Source of the DNA: Gordius sp. MW1
Taxonomy: Eukaryota > Nematomorpha > Gordioida > Gordea > Gordiidae
Length of the DNA: 64,000 nucleotides
Reading direction: 5' to 3'
Assembly: GCA_964036665.1 (NCBI GenBank)
Contig: CAXIYB010000001.1
Location: 1,178,001-1,242,000 of the forward strand
Below the pieces are notes generated by a model. It searched no databases. It was not told the origin of the DNA and was given only the letters and a program-made list of their open reading frames with translations. Numbering within the stretch: position 1 is the first letter of the stretch; each line of letters starts with the position of its first letter. This document shows, in pieces, positions 48,886 through 62,207 of the stretch. The position numbers and the translations under genes are program-made.

Positions 48886-50445
48886 ATTTACTTTTAAAAA
48901 AGATATAATTAAAAAATTTACTACAAAAATTTATATAAGCACATGAATAAGAAGAATAAAATGCAATTAAAAAGTAAAGATATAATTAAAAAATTTATTA
49001 CAAAAAAATATATAAGCACATGAATACAGGAATTTACTTCTATGAAGAATAAAAATGTTGTTCTATGAAGAATAAAATGGAATAAATAAAGATATAATTA
49101 AAAATTTACTACAAAAAAATATATAAGCACATGAATACTGAAATTTACTTCTATGAAGAATAAAAATGTTATTCTATGAAGAATAGCAACGTTGTTCTAT
49201 GAAGAATAAAATGGAATTAAAAAATAAAGATATAATTAAAAAATTTACTACAAAAATATATATAAGCACATGAATACTGGAATTTACTTCTATGAAGAAT
49301 AAAAATGTTGTTCTATGAAGAATTAAAATGTTGTTCTATGAAGAATAGCAACATTGTTCTATGAAGAATAAAATGGAATTAAAAAGTAAAGGTATAATTA
49401 AAAAATTTACTACAAAAATATATATAAGCACATGAATACTGGAATTTACTTCTATGAAAAATAAAAATGTTGTTCTATGAAGAAAATTGTTCTATGAAGA
49501 ATAAAATGGAATTAAAAAGTAAAGGTATAATTAAAAAATTTACTACAAAAATATTTATATGCACATGAATACTGGAATTTACTTATGAAGAATAAGAATG
49601 TTGTTGTATGAAGAATAAAAATGTTGTTCTATGAAGAATAAAATGGAATTAAAAAGTAAAGGTATAATTAAAAAATTTACTACAGTATTCATATATAAGC
49701 ACATGAATACAGGAATTTAATTCTATGAAGCTTAAAAATGTTGTTTTATGAAGAATAAAAATGTTGTTCCATGAAGAATAAAATGGAATTAAAAAATAAA
49801 GATATGATTAAAAAATTTACTACAAAAATATATATATGCACATGAATACTGGAATTTACTTCTATGAAGAATAAAAATGTTGTTCTATGAAGAATAAAAT
49901 GGAATTAAAAAGTAAAGGTATAATTAAAAAATTTACTACAGTATTCATATATAAGCACATGAATACTGGAATTTGCTTCTATGAAGAATAAAAATGTTGT
50001 TCTATGAAGAATAAAATGGAATTAAAAAATAAAGATATAATTAAAAAATTTACTACAAAAATATATATAAGCACATGAATACTGGAATTTACTTCTATGA
50101 AGAATAAAAATGTTGTTCTATGAAGAATTAAAATGTTGTTGTATGAAGAATAAAAATGTTTTTCTATGAAGAATAAAAATGTTCTACAAAAATATATATA
50201 TGCACATGAATACTGGAATTTACTGCTATGAAGAATAAAAATGTTGTTCTATGAAGAATTAAAATGTTGTTGTATGAAGAATAAAATGCAATTGAAGAAT
50301 AAAAATGTTGTTCTATGAAGAATAAAAATGTCCTACAAAAATATAAATATGCACATGAATACTGGAATTTACTTCTATGAAGAATAAAAATGTTGTTCTA
50401 TAAAGAATAAAATGCAATTGAAGAATAAAAATGGTGTTCTATGAG
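48886..50445. repeat. Helitron internal minisatellite, ~115 bp unit
   Basis: About a dozen imperfect units are marked by GCACATGAATACTGGAATTT, at roughly 49015, 49124, 49265, 49427, 49561, 49698, 49839, 49954, 50071, 50202 and 50351. The last regular spacings are about 115-117 bp. A nested sub-unit of about 23 bp (TTCTATGAAGAATAAAAATG) varies in number between units, so unit length runs from about 80 to 160 bp. It is unrelated to the host satellite monomer and has no coding frame. Confidence 0.9.
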
Positions 50446-50711
50446 GAGAGGAATCAATGGAATATGCGGAAGAATACATACGATAGATACGCATTACGTC
50501 ATGAGGTTGCGTTTGAGTGACATTTTATTAAACGTCAAAACATATAAAACTAAATAACTCGACCGTCTTATGACTTAGGGATTTAAAATATAGTTAAAAA
50601 CCTAGGCTCAGACCTACCAAATATTCGCAGAAATTTCCATCTAAATCGGTTCAGCCGTTTCGGAGGAGTTGAGGACACCACACCGTTTCACGAGAATTTT
50701 ATATATATAGA
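50446..50711 (-). other. Helitron 5' terminal region
   Basis: The last 266 bp on the plus strand form the 5' end of the element when read on the minus strand: TC, a TATATATA stretch, TTCTCGTGAAACGG, then CTCCGAAACGGCTGAACC. The last is a subterminal motif that I recognise from many arthropod Helitron-like repeats. It contains the second copy of the CGTCATGAGGTTGC repeat and a short GCGGAAGAATACAT that also occurs inside the Rep fragment at 46894. Confidence 0.8.
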
Positions 50712-50946
50712 TTTTCAAATTTAGACAAAAATTTAAAAATAATCAAAAAAAGAATATCCACAAATTTACACAAAAATATAAAAATAATCAAAAAATTTAG
50801 ACAGAAATTTATAGAATATCCACCAATTTAGACAAAAATTTAAAAATAATCAAAAAATTTAGACAGAAATTTATCGAATATCAACAAATTTAGACAAAAA
50901 TTTAAAAATAATCAAAAAATTTAGACAGAAATTTATCGAATATCAA
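50712..50946 (+). repeat. Monomer array A12, right of Helitron
   Basis: This 235 bp resumes with TTTTCAAATTTAG. After one irregular monomer (AATCAAAAAAAGAATATCC near 50742-50758) it shows the standard end-of-array order: TTTACACAAAAATAT, CCACCAATTT, ATCAACAAATTT, ATCAACCGTCTG. Confidence 0.93.
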
Positions 50947-50982
50947 CCGTCTGTGGGATTTATAGATAAACAGAGAAATATT
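50947..50982 (+). other. Scar of a deleted satellite core
   Basis: CCGTCTGTGGGATTT, the left boundary of a core, runs straight into ATAGATAAACAGAG, the right boundary. About 745-820 bp is missing. GGGATTT occurs at both edges of an intact core (after CCGTCTGT and at the end of the poly-G), so the joint is a microhomology deletion that keeps one copy. Confidence 0.92.
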
Positions 50983-52488
50983 AAAAATTTAGACAGAAAT
51001 TTATCTAATATCCACAAATTTAGACAGAAATTTATAGAATATCCACAAATTTAGAGAGAAATTTCTAAAGAATCAAAATATTTAGACAGAAATTTATAGA
51101 ATATCCACAAATTTAGACAAAAATTTAAAAATAATCAAAAAATTTAGACAGAAATTTATCGAATATCCACAAATTTAGACAGAAATTTATAGAATATCCA
51201 CAAATTTAGAGAGAAATTTATAAAATCAAAAAATTTAGACAGAAATTTATAGAATATCCACAAATTTAGAGAGAAATTTATAAAGAATCAAAAAATTTAG
51301 ACAGAAATTTATAGAATATCCACAAATTTAGACAGAAATTTACAAAGAATCAAACAATTTAGACAGAAATTTATAGAATATCCACAAATTTAGACAAAAA
51401 TTTAAAAATAATCAAAAAATTTAGACAGAAATTTATCGAATATCCACAAATTTAGACAGAATTTATAGAATATCCACAAATTTAAAGAGAAATTTATAGA
51501 ATATCCACAAATTTAGACAGAACTTTATCGAATATCCACAAATTTCGACAGAAATTTATAGAATTTCCACAAATTTAGACAAAAATTTAAAAATAATCAA
51601 AAAATTTAGACAGAAATTTATCGAATATCCACAAATTTAGACAGAAATTTATAGAATATCCACAAATTTAGAGAGAATTTTATAAAGAATCAAAAAATTT
51701 AGACAGAAATTTATAGAATATCCACAAATTTAGACAAAAATTTAAAAATAATCAACAAATTTAGACAGAAATTTATCGAATATCCACAAATTTAGACAGA
51801 AATTTATAGAATATCCACAAATTTAGAGAGAAATTTATAGAATACCCACAAATTTAGAGAGAAATTTAATCAAAAAATTTAGACAGAAATTTATCGAATA
51901 TCCACAAATTTAGACTGAAATTTATCGAATATCCACAAATTTAGACAGAAATTTATAGAATATCCACAAATTTAGAGAGAAATTTATAGAATATCCACAA
52001 ATTTAGACAGAACTTTATCGAATATCCACAAATTTAGACAGAAATTTATAGAATATCCACAAATTTAGACAGAAATTTATAGAATATCCACAAATTTAGA
52101 CAAAAATTTAAAAATAATCAAAAAATTCAGACAGAAATTTATGGAATATCCACATATTTAGACAGAAATTTATAGAATATTTTAAAATTTAGAGAGAAAT
52201 AAAGAATCAAAAAATTTAGACAGAAATTTATAGAATATACACAAATTTAGACAAAAATTAAAAATAATCAAAAAATTTAGACAGAAATTTATAGAATATC
52301 CACAAATTTACACAAAAATATAAAAATAATCAAAAAATTTAGACAGAAATTTATAGAATATCCACCAATTTAGACAAAAATTTAAAAATAATCAAAAAAT
52401 TTAGACAGAAATTTATCGAATATCAACAAATTTAGACAAAAATTTAGAAATAATCAAAAAATTTAGACAGAAATTTATCGAATATCAA
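50983..52488 (+). repeat. Monomer array A12b, after the core scar
   Basis: The array is 1506 bp. It opens with the standard post-core order (TTATCTAATATCC, then AATTTCTAAAGAATC), showing that a core once preceded it. It contains several private variants, such as ATCCACATATTT and TTTAGACTGAAATTT. Confidence 0.94.
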
Positions 52489-53348
52489 CCGTCTGTGGGA
52501 TTTTCAACACGATAAAGAAGAAGAAGAAGCGTGAGTGGGCGTGAATTTTTTTTTAATACCACCGTGAGTGGGCGGGCCGTGAATAAAAATTTGGGCCCGC
52601 GCCCAACATGCATACATAAACACATTGCATACATACATAAATACATTACATGGCCGTGAATAAAAATTTGGGCCCGCGCCCAACATGCATACATACATAC
52701 ATAAACACATTGCATACATACATAAATACATTACATACCTACATACATACCTTAGTACATACATACATACATTGCATACATAAATACATTGCAACATACA
52801 TAAATACATTGTATACATACATATATAGGTAGAAGATAGCTATATATAAGGATATTTTGCATATCTAATTCATGGTGGCTAAGAATGATTGTGCCAAATT
52901 TATTTTATGGATCTTTAAATGTGGTATACACAAATAAATAAATCATTATTTTTACATTTTACACATAATTTTACTTTTATTATTCGTCTTCATCATATTT
53001 CGAAGCTATATGAAGTCTTAAGTTCAATCTTTTATACCGCCATCTATTATTTGTTTTAATTTAGATTTTTTTTAAGTTAATAATTTTTGATTATAAAGAG
53101 AATTACATATTTTTTGTTGAAATTTGCCGATGTATATCTGAAACCATGGTTGTAAGTACTAAATCTTTGATTGAAAAATATGGCCAAAATTATGATGTAT
53201 TGTAAATTTTAAGATTCATTGGAGGAAACTAAAAAAACAATGAATAAATGCGTTGTCATAAAATTAAAAATTATGTGAAATTGAACGTATGTTTTACCCA
53301 GTAGCGTAGTGAGGGGGGGGGGGATTTATAGATAAACAGAGAAATATT
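52489..53348 (+). repeat. Satellite core C13, long form
   Basis: The core is 860 bp with the longest poly-G (11). It shares ACATACCTACATAC with C11. Private changes are ATATATAGGTAG just before the TATA-like box and GTAAATTTTAAG near 53208. Confidence 0.93.
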
Positions 53349-56300
53349 AAAAATTTAGACAGAAATTTATCTAATATCCACAAATTTAGACAGAAATTTA
53401 TAGAATATCCACAAATTTAGAGAGAAATTTCTAAAGAATCAAAATATTTAGACAGAAATTTATAGAATATCCACAAATTTAGACAAAAATTTAAAAATAA
53501 TCAAAAAATTTAGACAGAAATTTATCGAATATCCACAAATTTGGACAGAAATTTATAGAATATCCACAAATTTAGAGAGAAATTTATAAAATCAAAAAAT
53601 TTAGACAGAAATTTATAGAATATCCACAAATTTAGACAGAAATTTACAAAGAATCAAACAATTTAGACAGAAATTTATAGAATATCCACAAATTTAGACA
53701 AAAATTTAAAAATAATCAAAAAATTTAGACAGAAATTTATCGAATATCCACAAATTTAGACAGAATTTATAGAATATCCACAAATTTAGAGAGAAATTTA
53801 TAGAATATCCACAAATTTAGACAGAACTTTATCGAATATCCACAAATTTCGACAGAAATTTATAGAATTTCCACAAATTTAGACAAAAATTTAAAAATAA
53901 TCAAAAAATTTAGACAGAAATTTATCGAATATCCACAAATTTAGACAGAAATTTATCGAATATCCACAAATTTAGACAGAAATTTATAGAATATTGTCAA
54001 ATTTAGAGAGAAATTTATAAAGAATCAAAAAATTTAGACAGAAATTTATAGAATATCCACAAATTTAGACAAAAATTAAAAATAATCAAAAAATTTAGAC
54101 AGAAATTTATAAAAAAACCACAAATTTAGAGAGAAATTTATAGAATATCCACAAATTTAGAGAGAAATTTAAAAATAATCAAAAAAATTTAGACAGAAAT
54201 TTATCGATATCCACAAAGTTAGACAGAAATTTATCGAATATCCACAAATTTAGACAGAAATTTATAGAATATCCACAAATTTAGAGAGAAATTTATAAAG
54301 AATCAAAAAATTTAGACAGAAATTTATAGAATATCCACAAATTTAGAGAGAAATTTATAAAGAATCAAAAAATTTAGACAGAAATTTATAGAATATCCAC
54401 AAATTTAGACAGAAATTTATAAAGAATCAAAAAGTTTAGACAGAAATTTATAGAATATCCACAAATTTAGACAAAAATTTAAAAATAATCAAAAAATTTA
54501 GACAGAAATTTATCTAATATCCACAAATTTAGACAGAAATTTATAGAATATCCACAAATTTAGAGAGAAATTTATAGAATATCCACAAATTTAGACAGAA
54601 CTTTATCGAATATCCACAAATTTAGAGAGAAATTTATAAAATCAAAAAATTTAGACAGAAATTTATAGAATATCCACAAATTTAGAGAGAATTATAAAGA
54701 ATCAAAAAATTTAGACAGAAATTTATAGAATATCCACAAATTTAGACAGAAATTTACAAAGAATCAAAAAATTTAGACAGAAATTTATAGAATATCCACA
54801 AATTTAGACAAAAATTTAAAAATAATCAAAAAATTTAGACAGAAATTTATCGAATATCCACAAATTTAGACAGAATTTATAGAATATCCACAAATTTAGA
54901 GAGAAATTTATAGAATATCCACAAATTTAGACAGAACTTTATCGAATATCCACAAATTTCGACAGAAATTTATAGAATATCCACAAATTTAGACAAAAAT
55001 TTAAAAATAATCAAAAAATTTAGACAGATTTTATCGAATATCCACAAATTTAGACAGAAATTTATCGAATATCCACAAATTTAGACAGAAATTTATAGAA
55101 TATTGTCAAATTTAGAGAGAAATTTATAAAGAATCAAAAAATTTAGACAAATTTATAGAATATCCACAAATTTAGACAGAAATTTACAAAGAATCAAAAA
55201 ATTTAGACAGAAATTTATAGAATATCCACAAATTTAGACAAAAATTTAAAAATAATCAAAAAATTTAGACAGAAATTTATAGAATATCCACAAATTTAGA
55301 CAGGAATTTATAGAATATCCACAAATTTAGAGAGAAATTTATAGAATATCCACAAATTTAGACAAAAATTTAAAAATAATCAAAAAATTTAGACAGAAAT
55401 TTATAGAATATCCACAAATTTAGACAGAAATTTATCGAATATCCACAAATTTAGACAGGAATTTATAGAATATCCACAAATTTAGAGAGAAATTTATAGA
55501 ATATCCACAAATTTAGACAGAACTTTATCGAATATCCACAAATTTAGACAGAAATTTATAGAATATCCACAAATTTAGAGAGAAATTTATAAATAATCAA
55601 AAAATTTAGACATAAATTTATAGAATATCCACAAATTTACACAAAAATTTAAAAATAATCAAAAAATTTAGACAGAAATTTATAGAATATCCACCAATTT
55701 AGACAAAAATTTAAAAATAATCAAAAAGTTTAGACAAAAATTTATAGAATATCCACAAATTTAGACAGAAATTTATAGAATATCCACAAATTTAGACAAA
55801 AATTTAATAATAATCAAAAATTTAGACAGAAATTTATCTAATATCCACAAATTTAGACAGAAATTTATAGAATATCCACAAATTTAGAGAGAAATTTATA
55901 AAGAATCAAAATATTTAGACAGAAATTTATAGAATATCCACAAATTTAGACAAAATTTAAAAATAATCAAAAAATTTAGACACAAATTTATAGAATATCC
56001 ACAAATTTAGAGAGAAATTTATAAAGAATCAAAAAATTTAGACAGAAATTTATAGAATATCCACAAATTTAGACAGAAATTTATAAAGAATCAAAAAGTT
56101 TAGACAGAAATTTATAGAATATCCACAAATTTAGACAAAAATTTAAAAATAATCAAAAAATTTAGACAGAAATTTGTCTAATATCCACAAATTTAGACAG
56201 AAATTTATAGAATATCCACAAATTTAGAGAGAAATTTATAGAATATCCACAAATTTAGACAGAACTTTATCGAATATCCACAAATTTAGACAGAAATTTA

Positions 56301-56744
56301 TCGAATATCCACAAATTTAGACAGAAATTTATAGAATATCCACAAATTTAGAGAGAAATTTAAAAAGAATCAAAAAATTTAGACAGAAATTATAGAATAT
56401 CCACAAATTTAGACAAAAATTTAAAAATAATCAAAAAATTTAGACAGAAATTTATCGAATATCCACAAATTTAGACAGAAATTTATAGAAAATCCACAAA
56501 TTTAGACAAAAATTTAAAAATAATCAAAAAATTTAGACAGAAATTTATAGAATATCCACAAATTTACACAAAAATATAAAAATAATCAAAAAATTTAGAC
56601 AGAAATTTATAGAATATCCACCAATTTAGACAAAAATTTAAAAATAATCAAAAAATTTAGACAGAAATTTATCGAATATCAACAAATTTAGACAAAAATT
56701 TAAAAATAATCAAAAAATTTAGACAGAAATTTATCGAATATCAA
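53349..56744 (+). repeat. Monomer array A13
   Basis: The array is 3396 bp. Its left half resembles A4/A7 and its right half, from about 55190, is shared with A15 at an offset of 4684 bp (the rare TTTAGACACAAATTT monomer is at 55981 and 60665). It is therefore a junction of two array types. Confidence 0.94.
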
Positions 56745-57523
56745 CCGTCTGTGGGATTTTCAACACGATAAAGAAGAAGAAGAAGCGTGAGTGGGCGTGA
56801 ATTTTTTTTAATACCACCGTGAGTGGGCGGGCCGTGAATAAAAATTTGGGCCCGCGCCCAACATGCATACATACATACATAAACACATTGCATACATACA
56901 TAAATACATTACATACGTACATACATACCTTAGTACATACATACATACATTGCATACATAAATACATTGCAACATACATAAATACATTGTATACATACAT
57001 ATATATGTAGAAGATAGCTATATATAAGGATATTTTGCATATCTAATTCATGGTGGCTAAGAATGATTGTGCCAAATTTATTTTATGGATCTTTAAATGT
57101 GGTATACACAAATAAATAAATCATTATTTTTACATTTTACACATAATTTTACTTTTATTATTCGTCTTCATCATATTTCGAAGCTATATGAAGTCTTAAG
57201 TTCAATCTTTTATACCGCCATCTATTATTTGTTTTAATTTAGATTTTTTTTAAGTTAATAATTTTTGATTATAAAGAGAATTACATATTTTTTGTTGAAA
57301 TTTGCCGATGTATATCTGAAACCATGGTTGTAAGTACTAAATCTTTGATTGAAAAATATGGCCAAAATTATGATGTATTGTAAATTCTAAGATTCATTGG
57401 AGGAAACTAAAAAAACAATGAATAAATGCGTTGTCATAAAATTAAAAATTATGTGAAATTGAACGTATGTTTTACCCAGTAGCGTAGTGAGGGGGGGGAT
57501 TTATAGATAAACAGAGAAATATT
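56745..57523 (+). repeat. Satellite core C14, short form
   Basis: The core is 779 bp with G8, T8 and one GC islet, and no private change noticed. It starts the 1985 bp unit of the right-hand dimer. Confidence 0.93.
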
Positions 57524-58729
57524 AAAAATTTAGACAGAAATTTATCTAATATCCACAAATTTAGACAGAAATTTATAGAATATCCACAAATTTAGAGAGA
57601 AATTTCTAAAGAATTAAAATATTTAGACAGAAATTTATAGAATATCCACAAATTTAGACAGAAATTTATCGAATATCCACAAATTTAGACAGGAATTTAT
57701 AGAATATCCACAAATTTAGAGAGAAATTTATAGAATATCCACAAATTTAGACAGAACTTTATCGAATATCCACAAATTTAGACAGAAATTTATAGAATAT
57801 CCACAAATTTAGAGAGAAATTTATAAATAATCAAAAAATTTAGACAGAAATTTATAGAATATCCACAAATTTAGAGAGATATTTATAAAGAATCAAAAAA
57901 TTTAGACAGAAATTTATAGAATATCCACAAATTTAGACAGAAATTTACAAAGAATCAAAAAATTTAGACAGAAATTTATAGAATATCCACAAATTTAGAC
58001 AAAAATTTAAAAATAATCAAAAAATTTAGACAGAAATTTATCTAATATCCACAAATTTAGACAGAATTTATAGAATATCCACAAATTTAGAGAGAAATTT
58101 ATAGAATATCCACAAATTTAGACAGAACTTTATCGAATATCCACAAATTTCGACAGAAATTTATAGAATATCCACAAATTTAGACAAAAATTTAAAAATA
58201 ATAAAAAAATTTAGACATAAATTTATCGAATATCCACAAATTTAGACAGAAATTTATCGAATATCCACAAATTTAGACAGAAATTTATAGAATATTGTCA
58301 AATTTAGAGAGAAATTTATAAAGAATCAAAAAATTTAGACAAATTTATAGAATATCCACAAATTTAGACAGAAATTTACAAAGAATCAAAAAATTTAGAC
58401 AGAAATTTATAGAATATCCACAAATTTAGACAAAAATTTAAAAATAATCAAAAAATTTAGACAGAAATTTATAGAATATCCACAAATTTAGACAAAATTT
58501 AAAAATAATCAAAAAATTTAGACAGAAATTTATAGAATATCCACAAATTTACACAAAAATATAAAAATAATCAAAAAATTTAGACAGAAATTTATAGAAT
58601 ATCCACCAATTTAGACAAAAATTTAAAAATAATCAAAAAATTTAGACAGAAATTTATCGAATATCAACAAATTTAGACAAAAATTTAAAAATAATCAAAA
58701 AATTTAGACAGAAATTTATCGAATATCAA
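57524..58729 (+). repeat. Monomer array A14
   Basis: The array is 1206 bp, identical in length to A16. It has CTAAAGAATTAAAATATTT at its start (C-to-T against other arrays) and GAGAGATATTTATAAAG, both shared with A15 and A16. Confidence 0.95.
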
Positions 58730-59508
58730 CCGTCTGTGGGATTTTCAACACGATAAAGAAGAAGAAGAAGCGTGAGTGGGCGTGAATTTTTTTTAATACC
58801 ACCGTGAGTGGGCGGGCCGTGAATAAAAATTTGGGCCCGCGCCCAACATGCATACATACATACATAAACACATTGCATACATACATAAATACATTACATA
58901 CGTACATACATACCTTAGTACATACATACATACATTGCATACATAAATACATTGCAACATACATAAATACATTGTATACATACATATATATGTAGAAGAT
59001 AGCTATATATAAGGATATTTTGCATATCTAATTCATGGTGGCTAAGAATGATTGTGCCAAATTTATTTTATGGATCTTTAAATGTGGTATACACAAATAA
59101 ATAAATCATTATTTTTACATTTTACACATAATTTTACTTTTATTATTCGTCTTCATTATATTTCGAAGCTATATGAAGTCTTAAGTTCAATCTTTTATAC
59201 CGCCATCTATTATTTGTTTTAATTTAGATTTTTTTTAAGTTAATAATTTTTGATTATAAAGAGAATTACATATTTTTTGTTGAAATTTGCCGATGTATAT
59301 CTGAAACCATGGTTGTAAGTACTAAATCTTTGATTGAAAAATATGGCCAAAATTATGATGTATTGTAAATTCTAAGATTCATTGGAGGAAACTAAAAAAA
59401 CAATGAATAAATGCGTTGTCATAAAATTAAAAATTATGTGAAATTGAACGTATGTTTTACCCAGTAGCGTAGTGAGGGGGGGGATTTATAGATAAACAGA
59501 GAAATATT
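58730..59508 (+). repeat. Satellite core C15, short form
   Basis: The core is 779 bp with G8. A private C-to-T change gives CTTCATTATATTTCG near 59157, so it post-dates the dimer duplication or was corrected in C17. Confidence 0.93.
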
Positions 59509-61428
59509 AAAAATTTAGACAGAAATTTATCTAATATCCACAAATTTAGACAGAAATTTATAGAATATCCACAAATTTAGAGAGAAATTTCTAAAGAATT
59601 AAAATATTTAGACAGAAATTTATAGAATATCCACAAATTTAGACAGAAATTTATCGAATATCCACAAATTTAGACAGGAATTTATAGAATATCCACAAAT
59701 TTAGAGAGAAATTTATAGAATATCCACAAATTTAGACAGAACTTTATCGAATATCCACAAATTTAGACAGAAATTTATAGAATATCCACAAATTTAGAGA
59801 GAAATTTATAAATAATCAAAAAATTTAGACAGAAATTTATAGAATATCCACAAATTTAGAGAGATATTTATAAAGAATCAAAAAATTTAGACAGAAATTT
59901 ATAGAATATCCACAAATTTAGACAAAAATTTAAAAATAATCAAAAAATTTAGACAGAAATTTATAGAATATCCACAAATTTAGACAGGAATTTATAGAAT
60001 ATCCACAAATTTAGAGAGAAATTTATAGAATATCCACAAATTTAGACAAAAATTTAAAAATAATCAAAAAATTTAGACAGAAATTTATAGAATATCCACA
60101 AATTTAGACAGAAATTTATCGAATATCCACAAATTTAGACAGGAATTTATAGAATATCCACAAATTTAGAGAGAAATTTATAGAATATCCACAAATTTAG
60201 ACAGAACTTTATCGAATATCCACAAATTTAGACAGAAATTTATAGAATATCCACAAATTTAGAGAGAAATTTATAAATAATCAAAAAATTTAGACATAAA
60301 TTTATAGAATATCCACAAATTTACACAAAAATTTAAAAATAATCAAAAAATTTAGACAGAAATTTATAGAATATCCACCAATTTAGACAAAAATTTAAAA
60401 ATAATCAAAAAGTTTAGACAAAAATTTATAGAATATCCACAAATTTAGACAGAAATTTATAGAATATCCACAAATTTAGACAAAAATTTAATAATAATCA
60501 AAAATTTAGACAGAAATTTATCTAATATCCACAAATTTAGACAGAAATTTATAGAATATCCACAAATTTAGAGAGAAATTTATAAAGAATCAAAATATTT
60601 AGACAGAAATTTATAGAATATCCACAAATTTAGACAAAATTTAAAAATAATCAAAAAATTTAGACACAAATTTATAGAATATCCACAAATTTAGAGAGAA
60701 ATTTATAAAGAATCAAAAAATTTAGACAGAAATTTATAGAATATCCACAAATTTAGACAGAAATTTATAAAGAATCAAAAAGTTTAGACAGAAATTTATA
60801 GAATATCCACAAATTTAGACAAAAATTTAAAAATAATCAAAAAATTTAGACAGAAATTTGTCTAATATCCACAAATTTAGACAGAAATTTATAGAATATC
60901 CACAAATTTAGAGAGAAATTTATAGAATATCCACAAATTTAGACAGAACTTTATCGAATATCCACAAATTTAGACAGAAATTTATCGAATATCCACAAAT
61001 TTAGACAGAAATTTATAGAATATCCACAAATTTAGAGAGAAATTTAAAAAGAATCAAAAAATTTAGACAGAAATTATAGAATATCCACAAATTTAGACAA
61101 AAATTTAAAAATAATCAAAAAATTTAGACAGAAATTTATCGAATATCCACAAATTTAGACAGAAATTTATAGAAAATCCACAAATTTAGACAAAAATTTA
61201 AAAATAATCAAAAAATTTAGACAGAAATTTATAGAATATCCACAAATTTACACAAAAATATAAAAATAATCAAAAAATTTAGACAGAAATTTATAGAATA
61301 TCCACCAATTTAGACAAAAATTTAAAAATAATCAAAAAATTTAGACAGAAATTTATCGAATATCAACAAATTTAGACAAAAATTTAAAAATAATCAAAAA
61401 ATTTAGACAGAAATTTATCGAATATCAA
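59509..61428 (+). repeat. Monomer array A15
   Basis: The array is 1920 bp. The first ~370 bp match A14 and A16; from about 59875 it switches to the order of A13 from 55190. The switch point is the breakpoint of the 4684 bp duplication. Confidence 0.94.
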
Positions 61429-62207
61429 CCGTCTGTGGGATTTTCAACACGATAAAGAAGAAGAAGAAGCGTGAGTGGGCGTGAATTTTTTTTAATACCA
61501 CCGTGAGTGGGCGGGCCGTGAATAAAAATTTGGGCCCGCGCCCAACATGCATACATACATACATAAACACATTGCATACATACATAAATACATTACATAC
61601 GTACATACATACCTTAGTACATACATACATACATTGCATACATAAATACATTGCAACATACATAAATACATTGTATACATACATATATATGTAGAAGATA
61701 GCTATATATAAGGATATTTTGCATATCTAATTCATGGTGGCTAAGAATGATTGTGCCAAATTTATTTTATGGATCTTTAAATGTGGTATACACAAATAAA
61801 TAAATCATTATTTTTACATTTTACACATAATTTTACTTTTATTATTCGTCTTCATCATATTTCGAAGCTATATGAAGTCTTAAGTTCAATCTTTTATACC
61901 GCCATCTATTATTTGTTTTAATTTAGATTTTTTTTAAGTTAATAATTTTTGATTATAAAGAGAATTACATATTTTTTGTTGAAATTTGCCGATGTATATC
62001 TGAAACCATGGTTGTAAGTACTAAATCTTTGATTGAAAAATATGGCCAAAATTATGATGTATTGTAAATTCTAAGATTCATTGGAGGAAACTAAAAAAAC
62101 AATGAATAAATGCGTTGTCATAAAATTAAAAATTATGTGAAATTGAACGTATGTTTTACCCAGTAGCGTAGTGAGGGGGGGGATTTATAGATAAACAGGG
62201 AAATATT
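61429..62207 (+). repeat. Satellite core C16, short form
   Basis: The core is 779 bp, at 4684 bp from C14. A private A-to-G change gives AAACAGGGAAATATT near 62199. Confidence 0.93.

Larger units (their letters stand above)
46274..50711 (-). mobile_element. Helitron, rearranged and defective
   Basis: This is a 4438 bp rolling-circle transposon lying on the minus strand. Read on that strand it starts TCTATATATATAAAATTCTC (canonical 5' TC) and ends GGGTCAGCTAG (canonical 3' CTRR). A 5 bp-stem hairpin (46286-46301) sits 8 nt before CTAG. It lies between A and T with no target-site duplication. Inside are a minus-strand N-terminal RepHel remnant, plus-strand Rep and helicase remnants, and a minisatellite. 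It cannot encode a working transposase. No other copy is in the window, so insertion followed the amplification of this unit. The modules look like one Helitron family, but nested insertion of a second element is possible. Confidence 0.93.
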
